Source: Dipteronia dyeriana
Taxonomy: Eukaryota > Streptophyta > Magnoliopsida > Sapindales > Sapindaceae
Length of the DNA stretch: 64,000 bases
Direction: 5' to 3'
Assembly: GCA_032871835.1 (NCBI GenBank)
Contig: CM065301.1
Coordinates: forward strand, 34,480,405-34,544,404
This document shows positions 45,349 to 57,462 of the stretch, piece by piece; positions within the stretch are counted from its first letter, which is position 1, and every line of letters starts with the position of its first letter. Made by a program: the position numbers and the translations under genes. The notes beneath the pieces were generated by a model that saw only the letters and a program-made list of their open reading frames with translations, was not told the origin of the DNA and did no database searches.

Positions 45349-46555
45349 TGATAACCTAAAATTCACTCAGTGTGAGGAATTACAACTAACGCCCTCAAGA
45401 CCACTACCACGGAAGTGGTGGCCGGGGGTTGGTACCTTTGATACCTGACCTAATTAGATTGTAATGAATGTTTGAATGACAAAAGCAAAATGGGAGCCTT
45501 ATTATTAATTACTCGTGATATACAGAAAACCTCTCTTACGTACTCACAATCTCTTTAGGACATAGGAAAGGGGGCAACTTCGTGCTTGTTGAATACTAGA
45601 TACAATGATGGTCGTGTTCTGATCATTGAATTTAGGGTCGATGTAATCCTCTTTCTTTTTCTCTTTCTCTCTCTTTCGTCTTCGATTGGTCATATTTATA
45701 CTTGTCCAAGTAGGTTTTAACTCATAAATATCCTGCCACGATCCCATGAATTCGTTCCCTCCTTATTGGGCATGATTCGTTATTTAAAAGTTGTTGACTT
45801 CGAATCAATAACGGATTTGATGATATCTTTGACGAAGATAAGTTTGTTTCCTTTTTCGAATCAAACTCTTGACTTACACGCACGCGGAATTAATGTTGGC
45901 TATAACGTAAATATGATCTTGTGTTTACTCACTGCATAATTCTTCATGGAGGTTATCGAGTTAGCTGCACGTTGTCCCGTAGATCGAGGTAGACCCATAC
46001 TTTGGTTCTGTTCTTAGAAGCTTGGGAAGGACTTTTCTCGACCTTTTAGAGCTTGAGATGTCCCTGTAGACATTTCTAGGAGGAAGTGTGGATCTGTTTC
46101 ACTTAGAGGCCCTCTTCTTCATAGTATTATGGAGGGGACAACGGACTTCTGGAGAGGTTGGTGAGCTTCTATTTTACGCTACGAGCTAAGTTTAGCCGCT
46201 GGAAGTCTCAACCTAGAGGAAGTTTGTTTTGCCTGTTGGGCACCACTTCGAGTGCTTCTTGAGCTCGGCGATCCTTCGTTGCTTTTACAGGGTGGTTCTG
46301 GAGCCTGACCCCAGGAATCGAGGTTCCTTGGTAGGTGGCCTCGAAAAGCCTGGACTCTTGTGTTCGCGTGGGGGCTTGACCTGGTCGTGCCTAGCTTCAT
46401 CCTCAATAATTCTGAAGCCCGGCGATCATTCCTTACTTCTGCAGGGTAGTTTTATGGTCCTCCTGTGGTCTCATGAGTGTCGAATTTGGGCTTTGATTCG
46501 GGCTAGGAGAGTGGAAAATTTCTCTTTGACCCTTAGCCAAATTTTACTATTAACA
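45349..46555 (-). mobile_element. 5' LTR of element F
   Basis: A 1,207-bp LTR. The right edge begins TGTTAATAGTAAAATTTGGC on the minus strand; the inner edge has decayed to GTTATCA. It has a TATA-like AGTATAAATATGACC near 45688-45702. Confidence 0.85.
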
Positions 46556-46591
46556 ATATATATTAATAAATATAATATATATTATATATTG
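46556..46591. repeat. AT-only spacer between two LTRs
   Basis: Thirty-five A/T bases with TATATA runs separate two minus-strand LTR ends. An AT-rich target for insertion is possible. Confidence 0.6.
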
Positions 46592-47911
46592 TTAACCAAA
46601 AATTCACTCAGGGTGAGGAATTACAGCTAACACCCTGACGACCACTACCACGGAAGTGTTTGCCAGGGTCTTTACCTTTTGTTAACTGAAAATTTACTAA
46701 AGATAAGAAATTCTAACTAACATCCTTAGGAACACTACCACGGAGGTGGTGGTCGGGGTTGGTACCTTTGATACCTAACCTGTTTAGATAGGAATGAATG
46801 CTTGAAAGATAACGGCGAATGAGAACTTTATTATTGATCACTCATGGTATACAAAAATCTCTCACGTCCACTCATCATCTTTCTAGGACAAAAGAAGTTG
46901 GTAACTTCGTGCTTTTTGAATAGTTGATATGAAGATGGACATGTTCTGATCACAGAATTTATGCTCTATGTAATTCTCTCTCTTTTTTTACTCTGTTTTT
47001 GGCATCTCCCCCTTTCTTGAGAATGCTTAGGCATATTTATATATGGCCGAATCAATTTGAACGGGTGTATCTCCCTCCTTGATTCTCTGAACCTATTCCC
47101 TTCTTTTCGTGCTGGATCCTCCATTTTAAAGTCGTTGACTTCAAGTAACTAACAAACTCAAGATTATCATTGGTGGAGATAAGTTTGTTTCCTCTTTGGA
47201 AACAAACTATTGACATACACGTATGCAAAACTTAATGTTCGTTATGACGTAGATATGATCTTGTATGTATTCATGGTGCCTATCGAGTTAGCTGCTCATT
47301 GTTTCGTAGAGCGAGGTAGATCTATGTTTAGGTTTTGCCCTTAGGAGCATGGGATGGACGCCCTTGTACATATTCCTGGGTGGTAGTGTGGGCATGATTC
47401 ACTTAGAGGTCCTCTTTCTCCTCATTTCGTGGAGTGGACAGCGGGATCCTAGAGAGGTCATTGGGCTTCCCATTTTAGGCTATGAGATAAGCTCGACCTC
47501 TGAGAGCCTTAACCTAATGTGAGCTTTCTTTGGTTACCGGGCATCACTTCTAGTGCTTATTGAGCTCGGCGATCCTTCCTTGCTTTCGCGGGGTGGTTTT
47601 GGAGTCCGACCTGGATAGGTGGCCTCGAGAAGCCCGGATTCCATTGTTCTCATGAGAACTTGACCTGGTTATACCTAACTTTATCCCTGATAGTTTCGAA
47701 GCTTGGCGATCCTTCAATGCTTCTACGGGGGATTTTTATTGTCCGCCCGAGGTCTTAAGAATGTCGGCTTTGGGCTTTGATTTGGACTAGGAGAGTGGAA
47801 AATTTCTCTTTGACCCTTAGCCAAATTTTACTATTAACACTTTTGATACCTGATCTGCTTAGATAGAAATGAATGTTTGAATGACAACAACAAAGTGGGA
47901 GCCTTATTATT
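46592..47911 (-). mobile_element. Old LTR fragment split by a solo LTR
   Basis: The two pieces, 46592-46679 and 47840-47911, together match about 160 bp of the inner end of element F's LTR (GGAATTACAGCTAACACCCT; GATACCTGATCTGCTTAG). The solo LTR 46680-47839 divides them, and element C's LTR cuts them off at 47911. No internal region remains in the window. Confidence 0.75.
46680..47839 (-). mobile_element. Solo LTR nested in an older LTR (1,160 bp)
   Basis: TG...CA ends: TGTTAACTGAAAATTTACTA at the left and TTTTACTATTAACA at the right. Flanks CCTTT and CTTTT differ by one base and rejoin LTR sequence that is continuous in relatives (TTTACCTTTGATACC). It contains the perfect U3 hairpin at 47183-47207 and TATTTATATATGG near 47033. 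No internal domain is present, so it arose by LTR-LTR recombination. Confidence 0.85.
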
Positions 47912-49155
47912 TGTTTATAGTAAAATTTTGCCAGAGGTCAAAGAGAAATTTTCCACTTACCCGCCATAAGTCAAAGCCAAAAATCGACGTTCATGAAGCC
48001 CAGATTGACCATAAAGCAACCCCTTAGGAGCAGAGAAGGCCGGCCCGGGTTCAAAACTATCAGAAAACAAGCTAGGCGCAACCATGATGAGCCCCTACAC
48101 AAACATTGGAACCCAGGCTTCTCCAGAGCACCTATCGGGAAACCTCAGTTTTTGAGGTCGAGCTCCTTAACCACCTCGTAAAAGCCAGGAGGGGTCTCCA
48201 AGCTCAAGAGACATTCGAGAGAAGCCCGACAAGTAAAGTAGTCTTCCTCTGAGTTAAGACTTTTGGAGGAAAAGCATAACAGTACTCTTAGACAGAAGCC
48301 CGCCAACCTCTCTAGAAGCCCGTTGTCTCTGCTAGGCTTGAAAAAGGAATCACGTCTAGATTTACTCTACCTCAGCTACCTCCTAGAAATTTCTACAAGG
48401 ACACCACAAGCTCCCGAGGATCAGGGAAAATCCATCCCGATCTTCTAAGAAAAGAGTCGAAGCATGGATCTACCTCGCACAATGAGACGACAGGCAGTTA
48501 GCTGGATAACCTCCATGAAAAGCCATGCCGCAATAACATACAATATCATATTTTTAATTCCGTTTACGTGCGAGTCAAGAGTTTGATTCCTAAAAGGAAA
48601 CAAACTCATTTTTGTTAACAATATCATCGTTTCCGCTATTTACTCGAGGTCAACAACTTTTAAATAAAGGATCCCGCCCGATAAGGAGGTAACAGATTCG
48701 TATGACAGTGACGGGATAACAGCGAATTCAAACCTCCTTGGACCAGATATAAATAGGGCGAAGCATGACATACAGAAGGGATACAAAAAAAGAAAGAGAA
48801 GTAGAGGTAGATGAAAAATAGAGGAAGAACGACAGACAGAGGAAAAGAAAAGAAAAGGAAAACGTCTAAATTCTACGTTCAGAACACGGCCACCTTCTTT
48901 TCCACTATCCAACAAGAATAAAGTTACCACCTTCCTAGATCCTAGAGAGACTGTGAGCATATGAGAGAGCAATCTGTATATCAAAGCAAGTAATCAATAA
49001 TAAAAGCTCCCATTTGTATCCTTGCAATCCAGCCTCTCATTTACCTCTAAAACAGGTCAGGTATCAACGGTACTGACCCTGGCCACCACTTTCGTGGTAC
49101 TGGTCTCGAGGGTGTTAATAAGAATTTCTTATCCTGAGCAAATTTCTCGTTAACA
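47912..49155 (+). mobile_element. 5' LTR of element C
   Basis: A 1,244-bp LTR starting TGTTTATAGTAAAATTTTGC and ending TCTCGTTAACA. The left flank is TTATT. TATAAATAG at 48748-48756 is the promoter box. It is close in sequence to the LTR of element E but lacks its 85-bp duplication. Confidence 0.9.
48748..48756 (+). promoter_or_regulatory. TATA box in LTR of element C
   Basis: TATAAATAG followed by GGCG, in the same position relative to the LTR end as in element E. Confidence 0.6.
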
Positions 49156-49229
49156 CTCTCTGGTGCCGTGTATAGGAAACGAACCAACGACTATCTTTAT
49201 ATTCAAAAGTTTGTTATTTTATAGGAATC

Positions 49230-52200
49230 ATGTGGCTTTGCTCATCACAACGACAGCCAGGTGCATCAGGACAACCTTCTGCTGTGTCAACACGAAAGGT
49301 CCCGAAGAAAGGGAGTAAAGTTGGGCTCCATAGCCAGGTTCCAGCCCAGCCAGCCACTATGCGGGTTCTGGATCACCCTCTGGGAAATCAGGTCGAGCTT
49401 GACCAGCAAGCAGCGGCCTTCGTAGAAAACGTGCGCCTTCGAATGCTCGCTGAGGGCATTACCATCCAGCAAGCAGACCTTTGCAACAAGGGGGAGTCAA
49501 GCAGGCCCGGGGCTAGGCAGCTTGCCTTTGATTGCCTAAGACCTACTCCTCGGGAACAAGCTCGTAATAGAACGGGACTACTTAACTAGATCAGGGACAG
49601 GTTAGGGACCATGCCCCCCCGTTCCCGAAACGTTGCCACGCTACCAACCAAGGCAAGTGAAATCCACAGAGGACATCCTTTCCTGAGAGCGGGGAGAGTT
49701 TCTCCACCCAACAACTTTAAGAGGGGAAGCCCGGGGTAGAGAGGAAGAAAGTCAGCAAAGCCTTGAGCAGACCCGCTCAGAAGAAGAAACTGGGTAGAGG
49801 TCGCCAGTTCGTTAGAAGGATCCGATGGTGAGGAAATCGAATCAACTTAAGAAAATCTGAAAGCAAACGTCTAAAAGACCAGTTGGCAGAGCTTTAGAAG
49901 GAGGTCCAATTAATGAAGAAGGGAAAGTACAAATATGACAAGAAAGATTCCATAAGTGAAAGGAATGCTCCCTTCACCAGAAAGATCCAGGAGGCGGAGC
50001 TCCCGCATAAATTGAAAATGCCAACTGATAGATTCTCTGGGACTGAGAATCCCCTAAGCCACTGAGAGAGCTTTGTTCAACAAATAGAGGTCCAGAACAC
50101 GACCAGGGCCGTTATGTGTCGAATGTTCTCCACTATACTCACGTATTACATAAAAAATTGGTTTAGGAAACTACCTGTTGGAAGTGTGGATTTCTTCACC
50201 AAGCTATCAACAAATTTTCTGCTCACAATTCCAGGGAGTTAAACCCTGGTTGAAGGACCCAATCCACCTACATTACATAATCCAGGAGAGAGGGGAAACC
50301 CTCTGGCCTTATGTCGAGCGTTTCCATAAAGAAGTCATCCAGATGGGGGTGTTCACTAGGAAAGAAACCCTCACCAACTTCAGAAGGAACCTGTGGATGG
50401 GAAAACTTTTTCGATCTTTTACCAAGAGACCTCCGGAAATCTACCAAGAAGCCTATGTGTTAACGGGAAATTTACTCGGGATAAGAAATTCTGACTAGCA
50501 CCCTCGAGACCACTACCATGAAAGCGGTGGCCGGGGTCGGTACCGTTGGTTCCCGACCTGTTAAAAGATAGACGAGAGGCTGGATCGTAATAACAGTAAA
50601 TGGGAGCTTTTATTATTGATATATTGCATTAAAATACAAACCGTTCTCTTATATGCTCGCAGTCTCTCTAAGATGTAGGGTGGTGGCAACTCTGTGCCTG
50701 TCGAATAGTGGAAACGAAAGTGACCGTGTTCTGAATACAGAATTTAGGCATTCCCCTCTTCTTTTCTTTCTCTCTTCTCTCTGTTGCTGTCTATGTTTTT
50801 TCTATCTTTTTCTGTCTATCGTGCTTGGTTTTATTTATACATGGTCTAAGATGGTTTGAATTTGCTGATATCCCGCCACGATCCTTTGAATCTGTTTCCT
50901 CCTTATCGGGTGGGATCCTACATTTAAAAGTGGTTGACCCCGAATAAATAGGGGAAACAATTAATGTGAATGAGTTTACTTTCTTTTTGGAATCAAATTC
51001 TTGGTTCGCACGTATACGTGATTAATGATTGTTATCTTCTAGAACTGATCTTGTATGTTATCGCGGCATGGTTTTTCATGGAGGTCACCCTGCCAGTTAC
51101 CTGTTGTCTCGTAGAGCGAGGTAGATTCATGCTCCGACTCTATTCTTAGAAGCTTAAGATGGATTTTCCTTGACCCTTGGGGGCTTGAGGTGCTCCTGTA
51201 GATATTCCTGGGAGGTAGCCGGGGTAGTGTAGATTTAGGCGTGATTCTTCCTTTATGTCCAGCAAAGACAGCGGGCTTCTGGAAAGGTTGACGAGCTTCT
51301 CTCGAATGTCTTTAGAGCTTGGAGACTTCCTCTGGCATTCACAGGGCGGTTGTGGAGCTCGATCTCAGAGCCGAGGTTCCCCAATAGTTATCCTGAAGAA
51401 GCCTGGGTTCCAGTACTCTTGTAAGGGCTCGTCCTGGTCGCACCTAGCTTGTTTTTTGGTATTTCTGAAACTGAGATGGCCTTCCCTTCTCCTGTGAGGT
51501 GGCTTTATGGTCTTTTCGGGCTTCATGATTGTCGATTACTGGTTTCAACTTGTGGCAGGAAAGTGGAAAATTTCTCCTTGACCCCTGGCCAAATTTCACT
51601 ATTAACACTATGATCAGGCTCTAGAGCAGATTGAGGTCGATGAACAGCTCAAGGTCAAGATGGAACACGATGATATGAGAGCCGTAAAGTGACAAAAGAA
51701 GGAAGCTCTCAAATAAGATCAAGCTCAAAAAAACCAAAACAAATCCCCCAACAAATCAACATACCGCTTCCCCCTTTCTCAACTTAGATCGGAAAGATAT
51801 CCAGATAAACGAACTCCACTTCAAGCTTCATTACCTCCCAGGACAGTGGCCTTGTAGCTCGCGATGAGATGGGGTATGATCATTACACTCCCTTAAATGC
51901 ATCCCGTGAAACAGTCTATCTCGCCATTTTGGACAAGGGTTTGTTACAGAAGCTCACTCCTATGAAAGCCTCGGTCGTTAAGAGAAATCGCTTTAAATAT
52001 TATGACTTTCATGAGGACGTGGGGCATAACACTTCAGAATGCTACAACCTGCGGAACCAGATTAAGGCTTTGAAAAAAGGAGGATGCCTGGTGGAATTCT
52101 TACATCAAGTCAGGGACAACATAAAGACCAGAAGGGAGGTGCAAGTCGTGATCCGAGAGCATGCCGAGGAAAGGAAGGGGGAGCAGGCGGACCTAATGCA

Positions 52201-52290
52201 ACGTATTCAGATAATACATACTATCAGCGGGGGGGGGGTACTCTAGTCGGCATCTCCAACAGTTCTAGGCCTCCCAATTGTCACAAATCA
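49230..52290 (+). pseudogene. Gag, element C, interrupted by a solo LTR
   Basis: From the ATG at 49230 the first 119 codons are open: MWLCSSQRQPGASGQPSAVS, then STRKVPKKGSKVGLHSQ, a coil-like LDQQAAAFVENVRLRMLAEG and ITIQQADLCNKGESSRPGAR. Stops follow. The core reads FTRKIQEAELPHKLKMP, SFVQQIEVQNTTRAVMCR and PPEIYQEAY, where the solo LTR 50458-51607 intervenes. It resumes at 51608 with YDQALEQIEVDEQLKVKMEH and the knuckle YYDFHEDVGHNTSEC (first Cys lost). Confidence 0.9.
50458..51607 (-). mobile_element. Solo LTR in gag with perfect target duplication
   Basis: An LTR of 1,150 bp with TGTTAACGGGAAATTTACTC at the left and TTTCACTATTAACA at the right. CTATG is found at 50453-50457 and again at 51608-51612, an exact 5-bp duplication. 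Removing the LTR and one CTATG restores continuous gag homology. TATAAATA (minus strand, 50832-50839) is its promoter box. Confidence 0.97.
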
Positions 52291-52760
52291 TTTTCACCCA
52301 AGCAGACGTCTACAACACCGTGCAACCTCATGATGACCCTATGGTGATCACGATACAGATTGCAAACTGTATGGTACACCGTGTGCTCGTCGACACAGAT
52401 GGCAGCGTTGACGTCCTGTGTAAGGATACCTTGGAAAAGCTAAACTTGAAATAGTGGTGTTACAGTAGCTGCACTACTCCGTTATATGGGTTCACAGGGG
52501 ACTCAATCACACCTGTGGGATCAAAAATCCTACCAGTGATCATTGGAGCCGCACCTCTCTAGCAGAATATCATGACCGACTTCGTGGTGGTTGATACCCT
52601 ATCGGCCTATAATGCAATATTAGAGAGACAATATCTATCATCCTTGAAAGGAGTCCTTTCTATTTACCACAACGTCATGAATTTCCAGTAGGAGACAAGG
52701 TGGGGGAAGTTCGGGGCGATCAGCAAGCAGCCAAGAGATGCTAGGCAGTATAGGCCAACC
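52291..52760 (+). pseudogene. Aspartic protease, element C
   Basis: MVHRVLVDTDGSVDVLC: the conserved DTGS has become DTDG. Stops replace Gln codons in LNLK*WCYS and L*QNIMTD. FTGDSITPVGSKILPVIIGA and SLKGVLSIYHNV remain recognisable. A deletion upstream removes the linker seen in A (the text jumps from ISNSSRP to the PNCHKSFS region). Confidence 0.85.
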
Positions 52761-53775
52761 CAACAGCTCTAGCAAAATAACTCGCCCAGGTGACAACGAT
52801 CCAAGATAGGGCAACCCCTACACTAAGCCTTGAAGACGTAGGGTCCACCGATCACCCTGAAGATGACCTCATAATGCTCGACATGTTGGAACAAAGAAGG
52901 GAATGGGTCAGCGGCCATCCAGTGGATAAGTTAGAATAGATTCCTGTCTGAGAAGGCCAGCCCTCGAAGGTCCTCAAAGTCGGAGCCAACCCTAAGCCAT
53001 GAATGAAAGAGGGCTTGATCAGGCTACTCGCAGAGTTTAACAACATTTTTGCTTAGAGTCATGCTAAGATGCCAGGGATCCCATTGACATTAGCTGCTCA
53101 TCGATTGTCAGTGGATCCGACCTCCAAACCTATTAAATAAAAAAGGTGCCACTTTAACACCGAAAGAAATGTTATGGTTGAGGAAGAGGTGGATAAACTG
53201 ACCCGGGCTGGCTTCATTCGAGAAGCACGTTATCCCAAGTGGATTGCCAATGTTGTCATGGTCACGAAGGCAAATAAAAAGTGGCGCATGTGTGTAGATT
53301 ACACCGACCTCAACCGAGCATGCCCGAATGACAGCTTTCCTCTACCAAAAATTGATCAGTTGGTCGATTCTACCTCCGGAAAAAAGCTCTTGAGCTTCAC
53401 AGATGCATTTTTAGGGTACAATCAGATTATGATGCACCCCGCACACTAGGAAAAAACCAGTTTCATTACAGGACAAGGCTTGTACTACTATAAGGTGATG
53501 CCTTTAGGGCTCAAGAACACTGGAGCTACTTATCAGCGACTAGTCAATTGGTTGTATAAGCCTGAAATCGGAAGGTCATAGGAGGTGTATATCGACGACA
53601 TGATCACCAAATCATCAACCTCAAAAGGCCACCTGGATGACCTTCATAGAACTTTCATGATCCTAAGGGAGAACCAGATGAGGTTGAACCCTTCCAAATG
53701 CGCATTTAGAGTAACTGTGGGGATGTTTCTGGGCTTCATGGTTCATGAGAGAGGCATCCCGGAAAAGAGCATGGC
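52761..53775 (+). pseudogene. Reverse transcriptase, element C
   Basis: The connector has stops. The piece 53174-53449 is open: EEVDKLTRAGFIREARYPKW, KWRMCVDYTDLNRACPNDSF and LLSFTDAFLGYNQIMMHPAH. After one stop come [20 protein letters not shown] and VYIDDMITKSSTSKGHLDDL. Both catalytic boxes survive, making this the least damaged palm domain here. Confidence 0.9.
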
Positions 53776-54405
53776 TATCCTGGATCTAGAATCCCCCACA
53801 TCTCTTAAAAAGGTTTTAGCCTTGACCGGACAGGTAACATCGCTCAATAGATTCATCTATCGGTCTATCGATAAGTGTCTACCATTCTTCAAAGCCATCA
53901 AGCAGGGAAGAAACATGAAATTTGTTCAGGAGAGTGAACAATCTTTCCAAGCTTTGAAAAAATACCTATCAAGCCCTCTACTGCTGGTTAAGCCAAGTCC
54001 TGGAGAAGAGCTTCAAATATACTTGGCCATTTCAGAGACCGTCGTAAGCGGGGCCTTGGTCAAGGAATGTTGGGATAGGGTCGAGCGACCTATTTACTAT
54101 GTGAGTCACGCTCTAACCAAGCCCGAAAGAACTATACTCTGTTGGAGAAGCTCGCTTATGCCTTGGTGACCTCGGTAAGGAATCTTCGTCCCTACTTCCA
54201 TGCTCATTCAATAGCAGTGGTGACGGACCAACCCCTCTGTCAATTCTTACAAAGGCCGGATGTTTTCGGAAGGCTGCTTTTATAGGCCCTAGAGCTTACC
54301 CTGTTTGATTTAAGGTACAAGCTTAGGACCACAATAAAAGCTCAGGCACTAGCAGACTTTGTAGCAGAGCTCTCCGTACCCTCAGGACAAGCAACCCCCA
54401 CGGTA
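53776..54405 (+). pseudogene. RNase H (first), element C
   Basis: The open frame 53585-54169 joins reverse transcriptase to RNase H: FFKAIKQGRNMKFVQESEQS, KKYLSSPLLLVKPSPGEELQ and VKECWDRVERPIYYVSH. A one-base loss near 54128 shifts the frame after KPER. The shifted continuation has the AHSIAVVTDQPLCQFLQRPD block. Confidence 0.85.
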
Positions 54406-54930
54406 GTAGATATTACCCCCGAGATGATTCCAGAATCTATCAACTGGTCGGAATGTTGCAAGTCATGGATCCTCTACACTGATGAAGCTTCCGAGAAAGC
54501 AGGGGGAGGAGCGGGCATAGTTCTAATCGACCCAAAAAAACTGAGTGATGCCACTGTTTCAGATTTGAATTTAAAGTCACGAACAATGAGGCAGAGTATG
54601 AAGCCCTTCTAACCGAAATAAAGGTTGCCATTGAGCTCGAGGTTGATTACTTGAATGTTAAGAGCGACTCTTCGCTCGTGGTCAACCAAGTCTCCGGGGA
54701 CTATCAGGTAAAAAGGGGATAATATGATCGCTTACCTGAAATTGGTTCAACAACTCAAGAGCAGATTTAAGGGATTCAAAATCGAGCAGATACCTCGAGA
54801 ACTGAATCATCGAGCTGACGTACTTGCAAAGATAGCTGCATATGGTGTCCAGACCTTACCCTACGGATTCCCTCTTCAAATGATCCCCCTACCTAGCACA
54901 ATGATAGGTAAGGAAGCTTATACATTGGAT
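54406..54930 (+). pseudogene. Second (archaeal-type) RNase H, element C
   Basis: ESINWSECCKSWILYTDEAS and GGGAGIVLIDPKK are open; a base change in an A-run then shifts into the FKVTNNEAEYEALL frame. From 54724 the tail MIAYLKLVQQLKSRFKGFKI and NHRADVLAKIAAYGVQTLPY is open and runs into QPCWMDPIV, where element D begins. Confidence 0.85.
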
Positions 54931-54961
54931 CGACAACCGTGCTGGATGGACCCGATAGTGG

Positions 54962-56068
54962 TGTTGACGGAAATTTTGCTCGAGATGAGAAATTTATGTT
55001 AACACACCCTCGAGACCACTACCATGAAAGCAGTGCCCGGGGTCAGTACCGTTGGTTCCTGACCTGTTTAAGAGAGAGACGAGTGGTAATAACCGTAAAT
55101 GGGAGCTCTATTATTGATATATTTCTTTAAGATACAAATAACTCTCTTGTTTGCTCACAATCTATCGGAGGTGTAGGGTGGTGGCAACTCGGTGCCTGTC
55201 CATTAGTGGAGATGAAGGTGACCTTGTTCTGAAATCAGAATTTAGGCCCTCATTCTCTGTGTATATCTGTTGTTTATGATTTTCTGTCTCTGTTGTTCGT
55301 TGTCCTCCCCTTTTACCATGCTTGGCTTTACATATATATATCGTCCAAGTAGGTTTTTAGTTTGCAAATGCTCTACCGTAGTCTCATGAATCCGTTCCCA
55401 CCTTATCGAGCGGGATTTGTTATTTCAATTTGAATTGTTTCTGGATTCGATGATATTGTTGACAATGATAAGTTTGTTCCCTTATTTGAATTTAAACTCT
55501 TGACGTGTATGTAAATATTATGTGGAGATGATCCTGTGTGCACTCGTGTCATGGATCTTTATGGAGGTCACTCAGCCAGCTGCCTGGTCCCCCGCAGAGT
55601 GAAGTAGATCCCTACTCTGGCTCTGTTCTTAGAAGCTTAAATGGATTTTCCCTGACCCTTAGGGGCTTGAGGTGCTCTTGTAGACCCTCTTGGGAGGTAG
55701 CTGAGGTAGTATAGATTTAGCCGTGATTCTTCCTTTAAGTCCTGCAATGACAGCGGGCTTCTGGAGAGGTTTGCGGGCTTCTTTCAAAGCTCTCTTAAGC
55801 TTAGAGACTCCCCCTAGCATCTACAGGGCGGTTATGGAGCTCGACCTTAGAGCTGAGGTTCCCTGATAAATGGCCTGGAGAAGCCCGGCTTCAAGTACTC
55901 TTGTAGGGGCTCCTCCCGATCACGTCTGGCTTGTCTTCTGGTAGCTTTAAAGCTGAACCGACCTTCCTTGCTCATGCGGGGTGGTTTTACAGTCTTTCCA
56001 GGCTCCATGATTATCGATTATGAGTGGAAAATTTCTCTTTAATCCCTGGCCAAATTTCATTATTAACA
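54962..56068 (-). mobile_element. 3' LTR of element D
   Basis: A 1,107-bp LTR with ends TGTTGACGGAAATTTTGCTC (left) and TTTCATTATTAACA (right). Nearly the same wording as element A's LTR. The left flank is element C integrase (AGTGG). Confidence 0.9.
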
Positions 56069-56083
56069 GAAGTCCCCTTTGAC
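56069..56083 (-). promoter_or_regulatory. Polypurine tract, element D
   Basis: The minus strand reads TCAAAGGGGACTTC directly against the LTR start, the usual plus-strand primer site. It fixes the orientation of element D and identifies the LTR as the 3' one. Confidence 0.75.
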
Positions 56084-56282
56084 TTGAACACTGGTGGTAG
56101 AGTTGCGGTTGGAGTCAGATTCCTTGTTTAGTTGGAAGTTTTTTGCCTTCAAGATAATTAATGAGAGCGAAATCGTCTCATTAACTACCCAACATTTTGA
56201 ATTTGAAACTGAGTGTTATTCAAAGAAAAACGGCTGTAAAACGGCTCCTGTGATCTTCCCGAGGATATTGATAATAAACCTC

Positions 56283-56290
56283 TATTTAAG
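56283..56290 (+). promoter_or_regulatory. Possible TATA box of the antisense gene
   Basis: TATTTAAG lies 125 bp before the presumed ATG at 56408, with a pyrimidine-rich leader (TTTCTTCTTCCCTGTTTTCT) in between, as in plant promoters. It lies inside the element, not in the LTR. Confidence 0.35.
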
Positions 56291-57378
56291 CCTGGCCTGA
56301 CCGTAACTTTCTTTATACTTCATCAAATATTCAAACTTTCAAATTTCTTCTTCCCTGTTTTCTCTGTCCCTATCTCACGCTTACTTTCTCATCTCTCTTG
56401 CCCATCAATGTCGACTTCCACAGATAGTGTTGATGCCTTGGTGGAGGGATCCTAGGGCCTTACCTAGCTGCTCTTAAACTGGTGCAAGGGATTTCAAGCG
56501 ACGAGGAATCTTCCTCCCTCCGCCAGCGCCGTCGTTCTAACAGGAATGCTTCTATAGGCTCTGGCTATTCGAACCGGCCTGACAATCCTCTAAACTTAGT
56601 CGATGAAGACTCTGACGTTAGGGAGAGATTAGATGCGGTCGGAAAGGGCTCAAGTCACAGTGGCGGAGCTTCCTCTAGTGATAACCCATCCTTTCGAACC
56701 CAGGGTCATCCTCGACTCTACTGTCGATCGGCCGTCTACGGGTCAAGTATGGTATTCCTAATACCAATTCTCTAACGGCCCCTCATCGAAAACTACGATT
56801 TTTTTAGCCTGCCTAAATGCGTACTTCCTATCCACGTTAAGAGCTGTTTGAGGCTCCATCTTCACTCCACCCTACAGCGGGCTCTCAATACTTTTCAGCT
56901 GGCTCCGCTTCAACTGACGCCCAACTTTTGGAGGCATCTAATTGGCTTACTGGTATTATGGAAGGAGCAATACTAGCTGAGCATCTTAACCAGGGAGCCC
57001 AAGACTGAGGAGCTCGCCTTCTTTTTCCGGATCGGTAGCCTGGTAGGAGTCATACGAAGCCAATTTTGTGCCAAGGCTAAGAATAGGCTCAATTTTATCA
57101 TCCCCGGGGCTTCAAAGAAGGACCCCGCTTGGAAAGAAGAATGGGTATTGTTGGGGGGAGACTTGGGGAGCTCCATCTTCTTCGGAGAGCATGAGATTGA
57201 GGTTCCCACCGTCTTTGGTGACAAACCCACCTGGGTCGGGATTCTTTGTCTGATAAGTCTGAAGCCGTGCTGAAGACCATCCTAGCTCGGAACTATTTCA
57301 ATCTGAAGTTTCTGACCGCCGACCCCTTCGATTCCTGTAGGGTAAACAGGTAAATACGGATATCCGGTTCTACCTTTC

Positions 57379-57462
57379 GTAAGTATCTCGATCTATCATG
57401 TTTTTTTTTCTTTTTTTATTGGAGGGTTTAGTTCTGATGATCTTGATTCTTTTCTCTAACAG
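57379..57462 (+). other. Predicted intron 1 of antisense gene, element D (84 nt)
   Basis: Donor TTTC/GTAAGTATCTCG, a long T tract, acceptor TTTCTCTAACAG/TGTTTG. The same exon-intron borders occur at 34390-34465 on the other strand. Confidence 0.6.

Larger units (their letters stand above)
36575..46555 (-). mobile_element. Element F: Tat-lineage element, 3' end missing
   Basis: On the minus strand: 5' LTR (45349-46555), gag interrupted by X2, truncated protease, reverse transcriptase, two RNase H domains, integrase with an inverted duplication, 99-bp repeats and the last 90 bp of antisense gene 3' flank. The 3' LTR and the antisense gene body are absent, replaced by S2. Confidence 0.9.
47912..54961 (+). 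mobile_element. Element C: Tat-lineage element, interrupted by D
   Basis: 5' LTR, degenerate primer site, gag (with a solo LTR inside), protease, reverse transcriptase, both RNase H domains and the first codons of integrase. Element D then begins within the codons for MDPIVD. The integrase tail, repeats and antisense gene from 62229 to the window end share its orientation and may be its continuation. Confidence 0.9.
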
